A program made the position numbers and the translations under genes. The notes beneath the pieces are model-generated. The model saw nothing but the letters and a program-made list of their open reading frames with translations. It searched no databases and was not told where the DNA came from. A stretch of DNA of 56,297 nt, from NCBI GenBank assembly GCA_019745275.1, contig JAIETJ010000087.1:1-56297 (forward strand), given 5' to 3'. Position 1 is the stretch's first letter. Each line of letters opens with the position of its first letter. This stretch comes from Pseudomonadaceae bacterium. Lineage in GTDB: Bacteria > Pseudomonadota > Gammaproteobacteria > Pseudomonadales > Pseudomonadaceae. This document shows positions 19,347 through 27,525 of this stretch, piece after piece.

Positions 19347-19748
19347 TTACTTGAGGCCGCAATCAGCCTTGCTGAAACGCTCGGTGGCCACTGCCAAATT
19401 GGTTTTATACACAGTGAATTGGTAACGCAAAATTGCCCCGCGGGCGAGCAATTGGCGGTAGCCGGTGTTGCTGCATACGCTGGCGGTTAACTGCTCACGC
19501 ATGCTCTGCGGATTGTTGCGCATCTGTTGGGCATGACCCTCTCGCACGCTGAGGTAGTTAATCAACTCTTTGCCTTCTACGGTGTAACCCTGATCAAGAA
19601 TGTCTTCATTGATCGCCCGTGGCGTGCCAACGCTGCTGTCTTTGGCCACTTGCTCGAGCATCTTGGTCAGCTCAAAGTCTTTCAGTGAGGCCGCTTGGGC
19701 AACGGGTAATACCGCGCAGAGGGCAAACAAGGCGAGTAGGTGGCGCAT
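19347..19748 (-). CDS. Small exported protein, PA3611-like
   Basis: The 133-residue protein starts with a signal peptide (MRHLLALFALCAVLPVAQAA), with predicted cleavage after residue 19 or 20. The mature part has two cysteines (in TASVCSNTGYR and at the C-terminal DCGLK) that could form a disulfide in the periplasm. The sequence and its neighbourhood resemble PA3611 of P. aeruginosa, a small secreted protein whose biochemical function I do not know. It converges with the ribbon-helix-helix gene and diverges from the DTW gene. Confidence 0.7.
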   Translation of the reverse strand: MRHLLALFALCAVLPVAQAASLKDFELTKMLEQVAKDSSVGTPRAINEDILDQGYTVEGKELINYLSVREGHAQQMRNNPQSMREQLTASVCSNTGYRQLLARGAILRYQFTVYKTNLAVATERFSKADCGLK

Positions 19749-19989
19749 TTAAAGTCTCCAGAGAAAGGCTGCGTCCTTGGACCGGCCAGCACGGCAGGGG
19801 TTCAGAGGGCCGGCATAATACTCTGCTAAGTACCTGACTGTCCGGTTTGCTGGCTCGGCTCGCTTGACGCGACAACGCGGGGCGCTCGCTTGCGTCAACA
19901 GGGCTTAAGCGGCTCTGTTAAACTGCCGGCCCATTTTGTTCGGGCGAGTTGGTTATGTGTTGCGCTTGTAGTGTTTCGTCGGTGGCCGC

Positions 19990-20709
19990 GTGAGCCATGC
20001 CGTGGCCCGTTTACGCGCCGAGCGTTTAGCTCGCAGTGTTAAACCCTTTGTCGCACGCGGCTCGCGCGCACCACGCTGCCCCGGTTGCCGGGTGATTTTC
20101 AGCCATTGCCTGTGTGCCTTGCGCCCGCACATCGCCACCAGCGCGGGCATGTGCCTGATCATGTACGACGTCGAGCCACTCAAACCGAGCAACACCGGCT
20201 GGTTGATTGCCGACGTGGTGAGCGACACCAGCGCCTTTGGCTGGTCGCGCACCGAGGTAGAACCGGCGTTGCTGGCCTTGCTCGCTGATCCGCAGTGGCA
20301 GCCTTATGTGGTGTTCCCCGGTGAGTTTGTCGCGCCCGAACGGGTGGTTACTGAGGTGCTGCCGGTGGCTGGCAAGCGCCCGCTGTTTATCTTGCTGGAT
20401 GCCACCTGGCCTGAGGCGCGCAAGATGTTCCGCAAGAGCCCGTATCTGAGTCACTTGCCGGTGCTCAGCCTGCAGCCCGAGCAAGTGTCGCGCTACCGCC
20501 TGCGCCGCTCGAAACGCGATGACCATCTGTGCACCAGTGAAGTGGCGGCGCTGTGCTTGGAATTGGCCGGCGAGCAATATGCCAGCGAAGTCTTGGATGC
20601 CTATTTAGAGGTGTTCACCACCCACTACCTGAATGCCAAAAATTACCTGCCGCTGGATCTGGACGACGCTGCCCACCAACGCTTGCGCGGCCTTTGTGGG
20701 CCGAACTAA
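19990..20709 (+). CDS. DTW-domain tRNA-uridine aminocarboxypropyltransferase
   Basis: DTW-domain enzymes transfer the 3-amino-3-carboxypropyl group of S-adenosylmethionine to uridine in tRNA (acp3U). The 239-residue protein has the defining D-x-T-W motif, DATW at residues 137-140, and a probable zinc cluster of Cys30, Cys33, Cys40 and Cys42 near the N-terminus. The GTG at 19990 is the only plausible start because a stop codon lies 21 bases upstream in frame. There are two TapT-like bacterial branches (position 47 of tRNA is the known target), and I cannot tell which branch this belongs to. Confidence 0.85.
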   Translation: MSHAVARLRAERLARSVKPFVARGSRAPRCPGCRVIFSHCLCALRPHIATSAGMCLIMYDVEPLKPSNTGWLIADVVSDTSAFGWSRTEVEPALLALLADPQWQPYVVFPGEFVAPERVVTEVLPVAGKRPLFILLDATWPEARKMFRKSPYLSHLPVLSLQPEQVSRYRLRRSKRDDHLCTSEVAALCLELAGEQYASEVLDAYLEVFTTHYLNAKNYLPLDLDDAAHQRLRGLCGPN

Positions 20710-20769
20710 GGCCTGCCGCGATTGATTCGCGCTGGTCGTCCCTATCCGTAATATGAGTACCGCACCGCC

Positions 20770-21747
20770 ATGAACAGCGAAGCCATCGCCACCTTGCAAA
20801 AGCACCTGATCGCAGCCTTAAGTGCGCCGCCGTCGCAAACCCTGCGGCTGTTTCACGGCCGAGGCCAGCGCTGGCCGGGGATGGAGCATCTGACGGTCGA
20901 CTGGCTGCAGGGCGTGCTGTTGGTTTGCCTGTTTCGCCAACCGAGCGAGCCTGAGTTGGCGGCGCTGACCCAGATGTTGTTGGCCCTCACCCAGACGCCA
21001 GAATGGCAAACCAGCGGGGCGCAACATCTGTTGCTGCAACACCGCTATTTGCCCGACAGCAGCACCGAGTTTTTGTTTGGCGAGCCGCTGGAGGAATGGC
21101 TGATCAGCGAGGGCGGCCTGCGCTATAAGTTGGACTTAGGTAAAAAGCAAAACAGCGGTTTATTTCTGGACATGCGCTACGGCCGCCGTTGGGTGCAAGC
21201 TCAGGCCCAAGGCAAGCGGGTGTTGAATCTGTTCGCTTACACCTGTGGTTTTTCCGTGGCGGCGATTGCCGGCGGCGCAACGCACGTGGTCAATCTCGAC
21301 ATGGCTCGTGCGGCGCTCAGCCGTGGCCGCGACAATCACCGGCTCAATCAACATGACCTGAGCCAGGTGAGTTTTCTCGGCCATGAGTTGTTCAAGTCGT
21401 GGGGCAAGGTCAAGAGTTTCGGCCCCTATGACTTGATCATCATCGACCCACCGTCGTTTCAAAAGGGTAGTTTTGCCCTGACTCAGGACTACCAAAAAAT
21501 TCTGCGGCGCTTGCCAGATCTGCTCAGCGAGCAGGGCATGGTACTGGCCTGCATCAATGACCCGACCACCGGCCCCGAGTTTTTGATCGAAGGCATGCAA
21601 GCACAAGCGCCGAGCTTGGTGTTTACCCAGCGCCTAGAAAACCCACCAGAGTTTGCCGACATCAATCCGGACAGTGGCTTGAAGGCTTTGGTGTTTGTGC
21701 AGGCGGGGCAAGGTGCTGGGACTGATTTGGCGGTGCTGGGGGATTGA
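20770..21747 (+). CDS. Class I SAM-dependent methyltransferase, RlmI/RlmK-like Rossmann domain
   Basis: The 325-residue protein has a SAM-binding motif I, VLNLFAYTCGFSVAAI, at 151-166 and motif IV DPPSF with Asp226, which is the arrangement of the RlmI/RlmK family of 23S rRNA cytosine or guanine methyltransferases. It lacks the N-terminal PUA domain of RlmI, so the RNA target, if any, is not clear. It follows the DTW gene by 60 bases on the same strand, suggesting a shared transcript for RNA modification enzymes. Confidence 0.82.
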   Translation: MNSEAIATLQKHLIAALSAPPSQTLRLFHGRGQRWPGMEHLTVDWLQGVLLVCLFRQPSEPELAALTQMLLALTQTPEWQTSGAQHLLLQHRYLPDSSTEFLFGEPLEEWLISEGGLRYKLDLGKKQNSGLFLDMRYGRRWVQAQAQGKRVLNLFAYTCGFSVAAIAGGATHVVNLDMARAALSRGRDNHRLNQHDLSQVSFLGHELFKSWGKVKSFGPYDLIIIDPPSFQKGSFALTQDYQKILRRLPDLLSEQGMVLACINDPTTGPEFLIEGMQAQAPSLVFTQRLENPPEFADINPDSGLKALVFVQAGQGAGTDLAVLGD

Positions 21748-21798
21748 TTTGTTGATGTGGTTGCTGACTAGAGTTTTGGCCTTTCGTGACAGGTAGAA

Positions 21799-21834
21799 AT
21801 CGACCCTTATGTAAAGCTTTCCATAAGGGTCGAT
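21799..21834. repeat. Perfect 13-bp inverted repeat after the methyltransferase gene
   Basis: ATCGACCCTTATG (21799-21811) pairs perfectly with CATAAGGGTCGAT (21822-21834) around a ten-base loop that itself contains the palindrome AAAGCTTT. There is no T run on either side, so it is not a standard intrinsic terminator. It may be an operator, a structured 3' end or an intergenic repeat. Confidence 0.7.
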
Positions 21835-21944
21835 AGCAGTCCTTTGCCGTAGGGCAATAACGACAATCGGGGCTACTTCTTGTTGATAATTAATTAGTGT
21901 CTGTCATGCCTGTGTTGATTTTTGGCGGGGCAGTAATTCCTGCC

Positions 21945-22841
21945 TCAGGCGCTCGCCGCCTCAACTTTCTTCGGCCACAACTGGGCGATCAGCATGCCAA
22001 CAAACATCAGGGCGCAGCCGATATAACCGCGCAGTTGCAGGCTTTCGTCGAGGAACAGGCTGCCGGCCAGGGCGGCGAACACCGCTTCCAGCGAGAAGAT
22101 GATCGCGGCGTGGGAGGCGATGGCGTGCTTTTGTGCCACCACCTGCAAGGTGTAACCGATGCCGCCGGCGATGGCGCCGCCGTAGATGATCGCAGGACCC
22201 GCTTGGATAATCGCCGCCAGCACTATGGGTTCAAACACCAGTGCCAAGGCCAGGCTAAGCAGCGCGCACACGGCAAATTGCAGGAAGGCCAAGCGCAGCG
22301 GGTCGTGGCGTTTGGCGAATACTCCGACCACCAGTACATGGGCAGCCCAGACAAAGGCGCCGGCCAGTTGCAGCCAGTCGCCGGACGCCACCTGAAAGTT
22401 GTCGCCCACGCACAACAAAAACATTCCGAGCACCGCCATGCTCGCGCCAAACCAAATGCCCAGCCCGGCTTTATGGCCGAGAAACAGGCCAATCAGCGGT
22501 ACGATAATCACGTACAAACCGGTAATAAACCCGGCATTGGTCACGCTGGTAAAGAGCAAGCCGACTTGTTGTAGGTTGATGCCCAGCGCCAGCACCAAAC
22601 CCATCAGGCCGCCGCCAATTAGCAAGCCGCGATACAGCAATGGCTCTGTCGGCAGCTGGTTGGCGGGCGGGCGACGCAGTACGAAGGGCAATAACACCAA
22701 GGCAGCTAAACTAAAGCGCAGGCCGGTATATAGAAACGGGCCGATGTGGTCCATGCCCAACCGTTGGGCAATAAACGCCGAGCCCCAGATGAGCGCGGTC
22801 AGCAACATTAATAGGTCGGCACGCAGGGCTTGGTTGGGCAT
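21945..22841 (-). CDS. EamA/DMT-superfamily transporter
   Basis: This inner-membrane protein (298 residues from the start at MPNQALRADLLMLL) has about ten predicted hydrophobic helices in two EamA repeats; the conserved ALIWGSAFIAQRLG opens the first. DMT proteins export metabolites, amino acids or small organics; the substrate is unknown. An alternative start at 22898 (MVKYVTLRHS) would add 19 residues and has an AGGTGG nearby, so the N-terminus is uncertain. It diverges from erdR. Confidence 0.85.
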   Translation of the reverse strand: MPNQALRADLLMLLTALIWGSAFIAQRLGMDHIGPFLYTGLRFSLAALVLLPFVLRRPPANQLPTEPLLYRGLLIGGGLMGLVLALGINLQQVGLLFTSVTNAGFITGLYVIIVPLIGLFLGHKAGLGIWFGASMAVLGMFLLCVGDNFQVASGDWLQLAGAFVWAAHVLVVGVFAKRHDPLRLAFLQFAVCALLSLALALVFEPIVLAAIIQAGPAIIYGGAIAGGIGYTLQVVAQKHAIASHAAIIFSLEAVFAALAGSLFLDESLQLRGYIGCALMFVGMLIAQLWPKKVEAASA

Positions 22842-22958
22842 GGTGGAACTCGGCAGGCAAAGACTGGCACTGTGCCGTAAAGTTACATACTTGACCACCT
22901 AGGCAGTGCTCGGCATGCTGACCGACGATTTCGCCGCACAACAATAATAGGAACTCCC

Positions 22959-23621
22959 GTGGCAGCTTATGAAATTTTGATCGTTGACGATCACCCGTTG
23001 TTTCGCAGTGCTCTGCAGCAAGCCCTGAGCTTGGGTTTAGGCCCGGATGTGCGCTTGGTTGAGGCGGCCAGCATCGCCGAGTTAGAGGCGTGTTTGGCGC
23101 AGAAGAGCGATTGGGATTTGGTCTTGCTCGACCTGAATATGCCCGGCGCTTATGGTTTTTCTGGTTTGGTGTTGCTGCGTGGGCAGTATCCACAAATTCC
23201 GGTGCTGATGGTTTCTGCGCAGGAAGAAGCGGCGGTGGTGGCACGGGCTCGTGAGTTTGGCGCGGCGGGTTTTATTCCTAAATCCAGCAGCCTGTCGAGT
23301 ATCCAGCAGGGCGTAAATGCGGTGTTGGCGGGTGACAGTTGGTGGCCGCTGCAAAGCCCACTGGCGACCGGGTTATCAGTTGAGGCGAAGGCGGCCAGCG
23401 CTGGTTTGGCCAGTTTGACCCCGCAGCAGTTTCGGGTGCTGAGCATGGTCTGTGATGGTTTACTGAATAAGCAAATCGCTTATCAGCTGAATGTGTCTGA
23501 GGCGACCATTAAGGCCCATGTCACCGCGATGTTTCGTAAGTTGGGGGTGCGTACGCGTACGCAAGCGGCCTTGTTGTTGCAACAGTTGGAGGCGATTCCG
23601 AGTGGCACTGAGGCGCTTTAG
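22959..23621 (+). CDS. erdR: LuxR/NarL-family response regulator ErdR
   Basis: The 220-residue protein has a receiver domain (VDDHPLFRSAL at 9-19; phospho-acceptor Asp58 in LLDLNMPG; conserved Lys in GFIPKSSS) and a C-terminal LuxR helix-turn-helix (TPQQFRVLSMVCDGLLNKQI then SEATIKAHVTAMFRKLGV). The sequence, including NMPGAYGFSGLVLLRGQYPQ, matches ErdR of pseudomonads, which takes part in control of ethanol oxidation and acetate metabolism. The start is GTG with AGGA 8 bases upstream. No sensor kinase gene is adjacent. Confidence 0.88.
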   Translation: MAAYEILIVDDHPLFRSALQQALSLGLGPDVRLVEAASIAELEACLAQKSDWDLVLLDLNMPGAYGFSGLVLLRGQYPQIPVLMVSAQEEAAVVARAREFGAAGFIPKSSSLSSIQQGVNAVLAGDSWWPLQSPLATGLSVEAKAASAGLASLTPQQFRVLSMVCDGLLNKQIAYQLNVSEATIKAHVTAMFRKLGVRTRTQAALLLQQLEAIPSGTEAL

Positions 23622-23694
23622 ATAAGTGCTTTCACGTTTTTTTGATCGATTTTCCGGTAGTCTGCCGGCCACTCAACTTTTGGTTATTGTTCTT

Positions 23695-24057
23695 ATGTCG
23701 CCATTTAAAGGTCAGACCGGTCTGAAGCGGATTCTCAATGCCAGCGGTTATTCGATGGCCGGCTTGCGCGCCGCCTTCACCGGCGAAGCGGCGTTTCGCC
23801 AATTAGTCTTGTTGAATGTGGTGCTGATACCGCTGAGTTTTTTCTTCTCGGTCAGCCGTGTCGAGCGGGCGCTGATGATTGCCGTGTGCCTGCTGGCGCT
23901 GATTGTCGAGTTGCTTAACTCGGCTATTGAGGCCGCGATTGATCGCATCTCGCTGGATTTACATCCGCTGTCGAAAAACGCCAAAGACATGGGCAGCGCC
24001 GCGCAGTTTGTCGCCCTGAGCCTGATCGCCAGTGTCTGGGCGGTGATCCTGCTCTAG
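23695..24057 (+). CDS. dgkA: Diacylglycerol kinase DgkA
   Basis: DgkA is a small trimeric inner-membrane enzyme that phosphorylates diacylglycerol released by membrane-derived sugar or lipid A modification. The 120-residue protein has three hydrophobic helices and the family motif ELLNSAIEAAIDRIS with the catalytic glutamate and asparagine. The start MSPFKGQTGLKRILNASGYS (ATG 23695) is used; a longer in-frame form from 23626 is less like the family. It follows erdR, as in PAO1. Confidence 0.95.
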   Translation: MSPFKGQTGLKRILNASGYSMAGLRAAFTGEAAFRQLVLLNVVLIPLSFFFSVSRVERALMIAVCLLALIVELLNSAIEAAIDRISLDLHPLSKNAKDMGSAAQFVALSLIASVWAVILL

Positions 24058-24077
24058 CTACTGCTGCATGGCAGTGG

Positions 24078-25004
24078 CTAAACGATCGAAGCCAGCACAA
24101 TCTCATCGCTGCGGCTGACCCCAGCCGTTAGCGCTTGGCATTGGCTGACAAACTCGCGCATCGCCGTGCTTTGGTATTTTTGCTTGTGCCAGATAAAGTA
24201 AAACTGTCGGGTCAGGTCCAGCTCTGGGGTTTCCAGCGCCACCAAGCTGCCACGGCGAAAGGCATCTTGCAGGGCTAAACGCGAAATACAGCCGATGCCC
24301 AGGCCGGACTCAACGGCGCGCTTAATCGCCTCGGTGTGTTCGAGCTCTAAACGAATATTCAGCGGTTGTGGGTGATGGCGCATGGCTTGGTCGAAGGTCA
24401 GGCGGGTGCCCGAGCCGCGCTCGCGCATGATCCACGCCTCTTGTGCTAACTGGGCGATGCTCGCTTGACCAGATTTAGCCAGCGCATGCTGCGGTGCGCA
24501 AAACACCACCAGCTGGTCTTCTACCCAAGGCTCAACGCAGATGTCTGGGTGCTGGCATTCACCTTCGATTAGACCCAGATCAATTTCGTAGTGCGCCACC
24601 TGCTGCACTATATGTTGGGTGTTTTGCACATGTAGGGTCACCCGGCATTCCGGGTGGCGCTGCATAAATCGGCCGATCAACAGGGTCGCCAAGTAATTGC
24701 CCACCGTCAGGGTTGCGCCCACGGCCAGCGAGCCGAAGCCACTCTTGCCGTTGAGTAGGTCTTCCACTGCTTTGGCTTGATCGAGCAGGGCCACCGCTTG
24801 CGGCAACAATTGGTGGCCGAGCGAATTGAGGGTCAGGCGTTTACCGGCGCGATCGAACAATTGGCAGCCTGATTGGCGCTCCAGTTCGCTGAGCGAACTA
24901 CTGGCCGCCGATTGCGACAGCGCCAACGATTCAGCCGCGCGGCTAACGCTTTGCTGCTGGGCCGCGGCTACAAATACTTGCAGTTGTCGTAGAGTGAAAT
25001 GCAT
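24078..25004 (-). CDS. finR: LysR-type regulator FinR
   Basis: The 308-residue protein has an N-terminal LysR winged helix-turn-helix (MHFTLRQLQVFVAAAQQQSV, then SLALSQSAASSSLSELE) and a two-lobed effector domain beginning near residue 90 (GSLAVGATLTVGNYLA). Its divergent arrangement with fpr identifies it as FinR, which in pseudomonads activates the ferredoxin-NADP reductase gene under oxidative stress and sulfur or iron limitation. A string of AT-rich inverted-repeat sequence lies between the two genes. finR converges with dgkA with 20 bases between the stops. Confidence 0.88.
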   Translation of the reverse strand: MHFTLRQLQVFVAAAQQQSVSRAAESLALSQSAASSSLSELERQSGCQLFDRAGKRLTLNSLGHQLLPQAVALLDQAKAVEDLLNGKSGFGSLAVGATLTVGNYLATLLIGRFMQRHPECRVTLHVQNTQHIVQQVAHYEIDLGLIEGECQHPDICVEPWVEDQLVVFCAPQHALAKSGQASIAQLAQEAWIMRERGSGTRLTFDQAMRHHPQPLNIRLELEHTEAIKRAVESGLGIGCISRLALQDAFRRGSLVALETPELDLTRQFYFIWHKQKYQSTAMREFVSQCQALTAGVSRSDEIVLASIV

Positions 25005-25041
25005 ATCTATATAACCGATAGTCCATATCTTGATAATTCAT

Positions 25042-25070
25042 TTAACAGATATTGTCGTTGCTCGTAGAAT
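25042..25070 (+). promoter_or_regulatory. Predicted fpr promoter with LysR-type operator region upstream
   Basis: TTAACA (25042-25047) and TAGAAT (25065-25070) are separated by 17 bases, about 52 bases before the fpr ATG. Just upstream (25004-25040) is AT-rich sequence with T-N11-A elements such as ATC-N9-GAT, which is a plausible FinR binding site. Confidence 0.6.
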
Positions 25071-25121
25071 AGCGCGCAATGGTGTCTGTGCTGGCACAAG
25101 TAATTGATTGAGGAGAGCTGC

Positions 25122-25901
25122 ATGAGCAACCTGAACGTCGAGCGTGTACTCAGTGTGCACCACTGGAATGACACCCTGTTCAGCTTCAAAACCACCCGTG
25201 ACCCAGGCCTGCGCTTTGAGAACGGTCAGTTTGTAATGATCGGCCTGCAGCAGGAAAGTGGCCGGCCGCTGATGCGTGCCTACTCGATCGCCAGCCCGAA
25301 CTACGAAGAACACTTGGAGTTCTTCAGCATCAAGGTGCAGAACGGCCCGCTGACCTCGCAATTGCAGCACTTAAAGCCTGGCGATGAAGTAATGGTCAGC
25401 CGCAAACCCACCGGCACCTTGGTGCTCGACGACTTGCTGCCGGGTAAGCACCTGTACCTGCTCAGCACCGGCACTGGCTTGGCACCGTTCATGAGCGTGA
25501 TCCAAGACCCAGAAACCTACGAGCGTTTTGAAAAGGTCATCCTGATTCACGGCGTGCGCTACGTGAACGAAGTGGCTTACCGCGAGTTCATCACCGAACA
25601 CTTGCCGAAGAATGAGTTCTTTGGCGACGCGCTGAAAGAAAAGCTGATCTATTACCCTACCGTGACCCGTGAAGAGTTCGAAAACATGGGCCGCCTGACC
25701 GATTTGATGCGCAGCGGCAAGCTGTTCACCGACATTGGCCTGCCACCGATCAACCCGCAGGACGACCGTGCGATGATCTGCGGCAGCCCAAGCATGCTCG
25801 ACGAAACCAGCGAAGTGCTCGACGCCTTCGGCCTGAAAATCTCGGCACGCATGGGCGATCCAGGTGACTACCTGATCGAACGTGCTTTTGTTGAGAAGTA
25901 A
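25122..25901 (+). CDS. fpr: Ferredoxin/flavodoxin-NADP+ reductase Fpr
   Basis: This FAD enzyme moves electrons between NADPH and ferredoxin or flavodoxin and supports oxidative stress defence and Fe-S assembly. The 259-residue protein has the FAD-binding MRAYSIASP (Arg52-Ser55), the NADP-binding STGTGLAPFMS at about 115-125, and a C-terminal segment MICGSPSML and ending FVEK, like the A. vinelandii and Pseudomonas type. AGGAGAG precedes the ATG. A 16-bp terminator follows. Confidence 0.96.
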   Translation: MSNLNVERVLSVHHWNDTLFSFKTTRDPGLRFENGQFVMIGLQQESGRPLMRAYSIASPNYEEHLEFFSIKVQNGPLTSQLQHLKPGDEVMVSRKPTGTLVLDDLLPGKHLYLLSTGTGLAPFMSVIQDPETYERFEKVILIHGVRYVNEVAYREFITEHLPKNEFFGDALKEKLIYYPTVTREEFENMGRLTDLMRSGKLFTDIGLPPINPQDDRAMICGSPSMLDETSEVLDAFGLKISARMGDPGDYLIERAFVEK

Positions 25902-25912
25902 CGCTTCGATTT

Positions 25913-25949
25913 AAACGACTAACCCGCCCATGTGGCGGGTTAGTCGTTT
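25913..25949. terminator. Intrinsic terminator after fpr
   Basis: AAACGACTAACCCGCC pairs perfectly with GGCGGGTTAGTCGTTT around a five-base loop. It can serve fpr and also the convergent VOC gene, which ends at 25976. Confidence 0.85.
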
Positions 25950-25975
25950 CTGGCCATGGCTAAACAGTTGCTGGC

Positions 25976-26386
25976 TCAGGTGTGGCTGAAACGTTGGCCG
26001 GAGATGGCTGGATGAAAGATCGGCTGCACCTTGTTACCTGCCGGGTCGAGCAGGTGAAAACTGTAGGCGCCGTCACCGTGCGCAAAGGGTCGATCCAGCA
26101 GGGTAACGCCTTGCTCTTTGAGGTACTCATACCAAGCGTGAAGGTCTGCGAGACTGTCGACGACAAAGCCGTAGTGATCCACTGAGCCTTGGCCATGGTT
26201 CGGCACGTGGGCGCGGCCGAGCGACAGGTTGTCGTTGCCGCAGGTCAGGTAAACCAAATCTGGATTGGCGCGGTGCAATACGCGCATGCCGAGTACCTCT
26301 CTATAAAACCGTTCACAGGCTTCTAAGTTAGGCACCTGCAAGGCTAGGTGGCGTAAACCGTTAAGTGCGGCGGGGCGCTCGAGCAT
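25976..26386 (-). CDS. VOC-superfamily (glyoxalase/dioxygenase-like) protein
   Basis: The 136-residue protein has the paired beta-alpha-beta-beta-beta modules of vicinal oxygen chelate proteins: GLRHLALQVPNLEACERFYR in the first, VDHYGFVVDSLADL in the second and a C-terminal DPAGNKVQP. Candidate metal ligands are the histidines in RHLAL and VDHYGF and a glutamate or other residue late in the chain. The substrate is unknown. It diverges from an ABM-domain gene, across an AT-rich palindrome. Confidence 0.8.
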   Translation of the reverse strand: MLERPAALNGLRHLALQVPNLEACERFYREVLGMRVLHRANPDLVYLTCGNDNLSLGRAHVPNHGQGSVDHYGFVVDSLADLHAWYEYLKEQGVTLLDRPFAHGDGAYSFHLLDPAGNKVQPIFHPAISGQRFSHT

Positions 26387-26402
26387 GTTTTTTGCACTCT
26401 AT

Positions 26403-26414
26403 ATTGTATACAAT
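26403..26414. promoter_or_regulatory. 12-bp palindromic operator-like site between VOC and ABM genes
   Basis: ATTGTATACAAT is a perfect palindrome lying between the divergent starts at 26386 and 26447, in an AT-rich stretch. It is close to the TTGTATACAA-type sites bound by GntR/FCD-family regulators. Confidence 0.6.
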
Positions 26415-26446
26415 TTGTATTAAATATAAGACAAAAGGATGCTGAT

Positions 26447-26752
26447 GTGTACTGCCTGATTCTTAAAACCCAACTTAAGCCCAACAGTTTTGCGGCCTTT
26501 ATGGCGGCGATGACTGTTAATGCAGCTGCCTCTGTGCGCGATGAGCCAGGTTGCTTGGTCTTCGATGTGCTGCGTGATCGCAGTGATCCAGATGTGCTCA
26601 ATCTCTATGAGGTGTACCGCGACGAGGCAGCGTTTGCCGCGCATATGTTGAGCGAGCACTTTCTCGTCAGCCGACCATTGCTGAACCCGCTGATCGTTAG
26701 TCAGGACGTCATCGAGGCCGATAGCCTGCGGCTTAATCCTCTACGCGAATAA
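26447..26752 (+). CDS. ABM-domain (antibiotic biosynthesis monooxygenase-like) protein
   Basis: The 101-residue protein has the ferredoxin-like ABM fold: CLILKTQLKPNSFAAFM, the conserved EPGCLVFDVLRD strand and NLYEVYRDEAAFAAHM. Members include quinone monooxygenases, heme-degrading and autoinducer-2-modifying LsrG-like proteins. The start is GTG, with AAAAGGAT 6 bases upstream. It probably shares the operator-like palindrome with the VOC gene, which would fit a small detoxification pair. Confidence 0.8.
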   Translation: MYCLILKTQLKPNSFAAFMAAMTVNAAASVRDEPGCLVFDVLRDRSDPDVLNLYEVYRDEAAFAAHMLSEHFLVSRPLLNPLIVSQDVIEADSLRLNPLRE

Positions 26753-26756
26753 GGCG

Positions 26757-27455
26757 CTACGCTTGGTTGAGCACTACTTCCAGTACGCAGATGCGGGTCG
26801 GTTCGGGGTAGTGCCAGCGTACCTGTAAGTCCCATAGGCGGGTTCCATAACGCCGCTCGGGGCTGGGCTGTTGATAGGCAGGGCGCGGGTCTTGGGCCAA
26901 GCATTGCTCGATCAGCTCGACCAGCGGCTCCTGCAAGCGCAAAGCGTGACTGTGGGCATCGCTTAAGGCGGCATCGCTCCAGTGCACGTCGATCAGTGCC
27001 GGCGGCGCCTCGGCGATGCGATTGAACGCCGTCGGCAGGCAATCGGCGTAGGGCACGTAGGGCTTGATGTCGAGCACTGGGGTGCCATCGAGTAAATCAA
27101 TCCCGGACAGATACAAGCGGCCCGGCTCGACCCTGTCCAGCTTGACTACCGATTGACCGATACCATTGGGTCGATGGGTGGAGCGGGTGGCAAATACCCC
27201 CAGCGATTGATTGCCGCCTAAGCGCGGCGGACGCACCTTGAGGCGTGGCTCGGTTTCTAGGGCTTGATGGAAAACGAACAGCAGCCACACATGGCTGACC
27301 TGTTCCAGCCCCTCAATGGCCTGCGGCTGATCGAAGGGCGCGATTAACTCAAGCACCCCACGCGCCGCGGGAGCCAATTGCGGTTGGCGTGGGATGGCGA
27401 ATTTCTCTTTAAAACAACTGCGGACAAAGCCCACCGGCGCAACAGCGTAAGACAT
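26757..27455 (-). CDS. trmO: tRNA (N6-threonylcarbamoyladenosine(37)-N6)-methyltransferase TrmO
   Basis: TrmO (formerly TsaA/YaeB) uses S-adenosylmethionine to methylate t6A37 of tRNA-Thr. The 232-residue protein has the beta-barrel TsaA domain with the signature VFATRSTHRPNGIGQSVVKL at about 87-106 and LDGTPVLDIKPYVPYAD, and the C-terminal RYGTRLWDLQVRW. It converges with the ABM gene. Confidence 0.93.
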   Translation of the reverse strand: MSYAVAPVGFVRSCFKEKFAIPRQPQLAPAARGVLELIAPFDQPQAIEGLEQVSHVWLLFVFHQALETEPRLKVRPPRLGGNQSLGVFATRSTHRPNGIGQSVVKLDRVEPGRLYLSGIDLLDGTPVLDIKPYVPYADCLPTAFNRIAEAPPALIDVHWSDAALSDAHSHALRLQEPLVELIEQCLAQDPRPAYQQPSPERRYGTRLWDLQVRWHYPEPTRICVLEVVLNQA

Positions 27456-27525
27456 AGCGGTGCCAAGGATAATTAGACTTCGCCATGCTAACCGATTAGC
27501 CGCGGGCAGAGGCCAGTAAGGCGCC

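Noticed and set aside
21897..22574. 225-codon open frame on the plus strand opposite the DMT transporter
   Set aside because: Gln/His-rich composition expected opposite a hydrophobic membrane protein. No family similarity.
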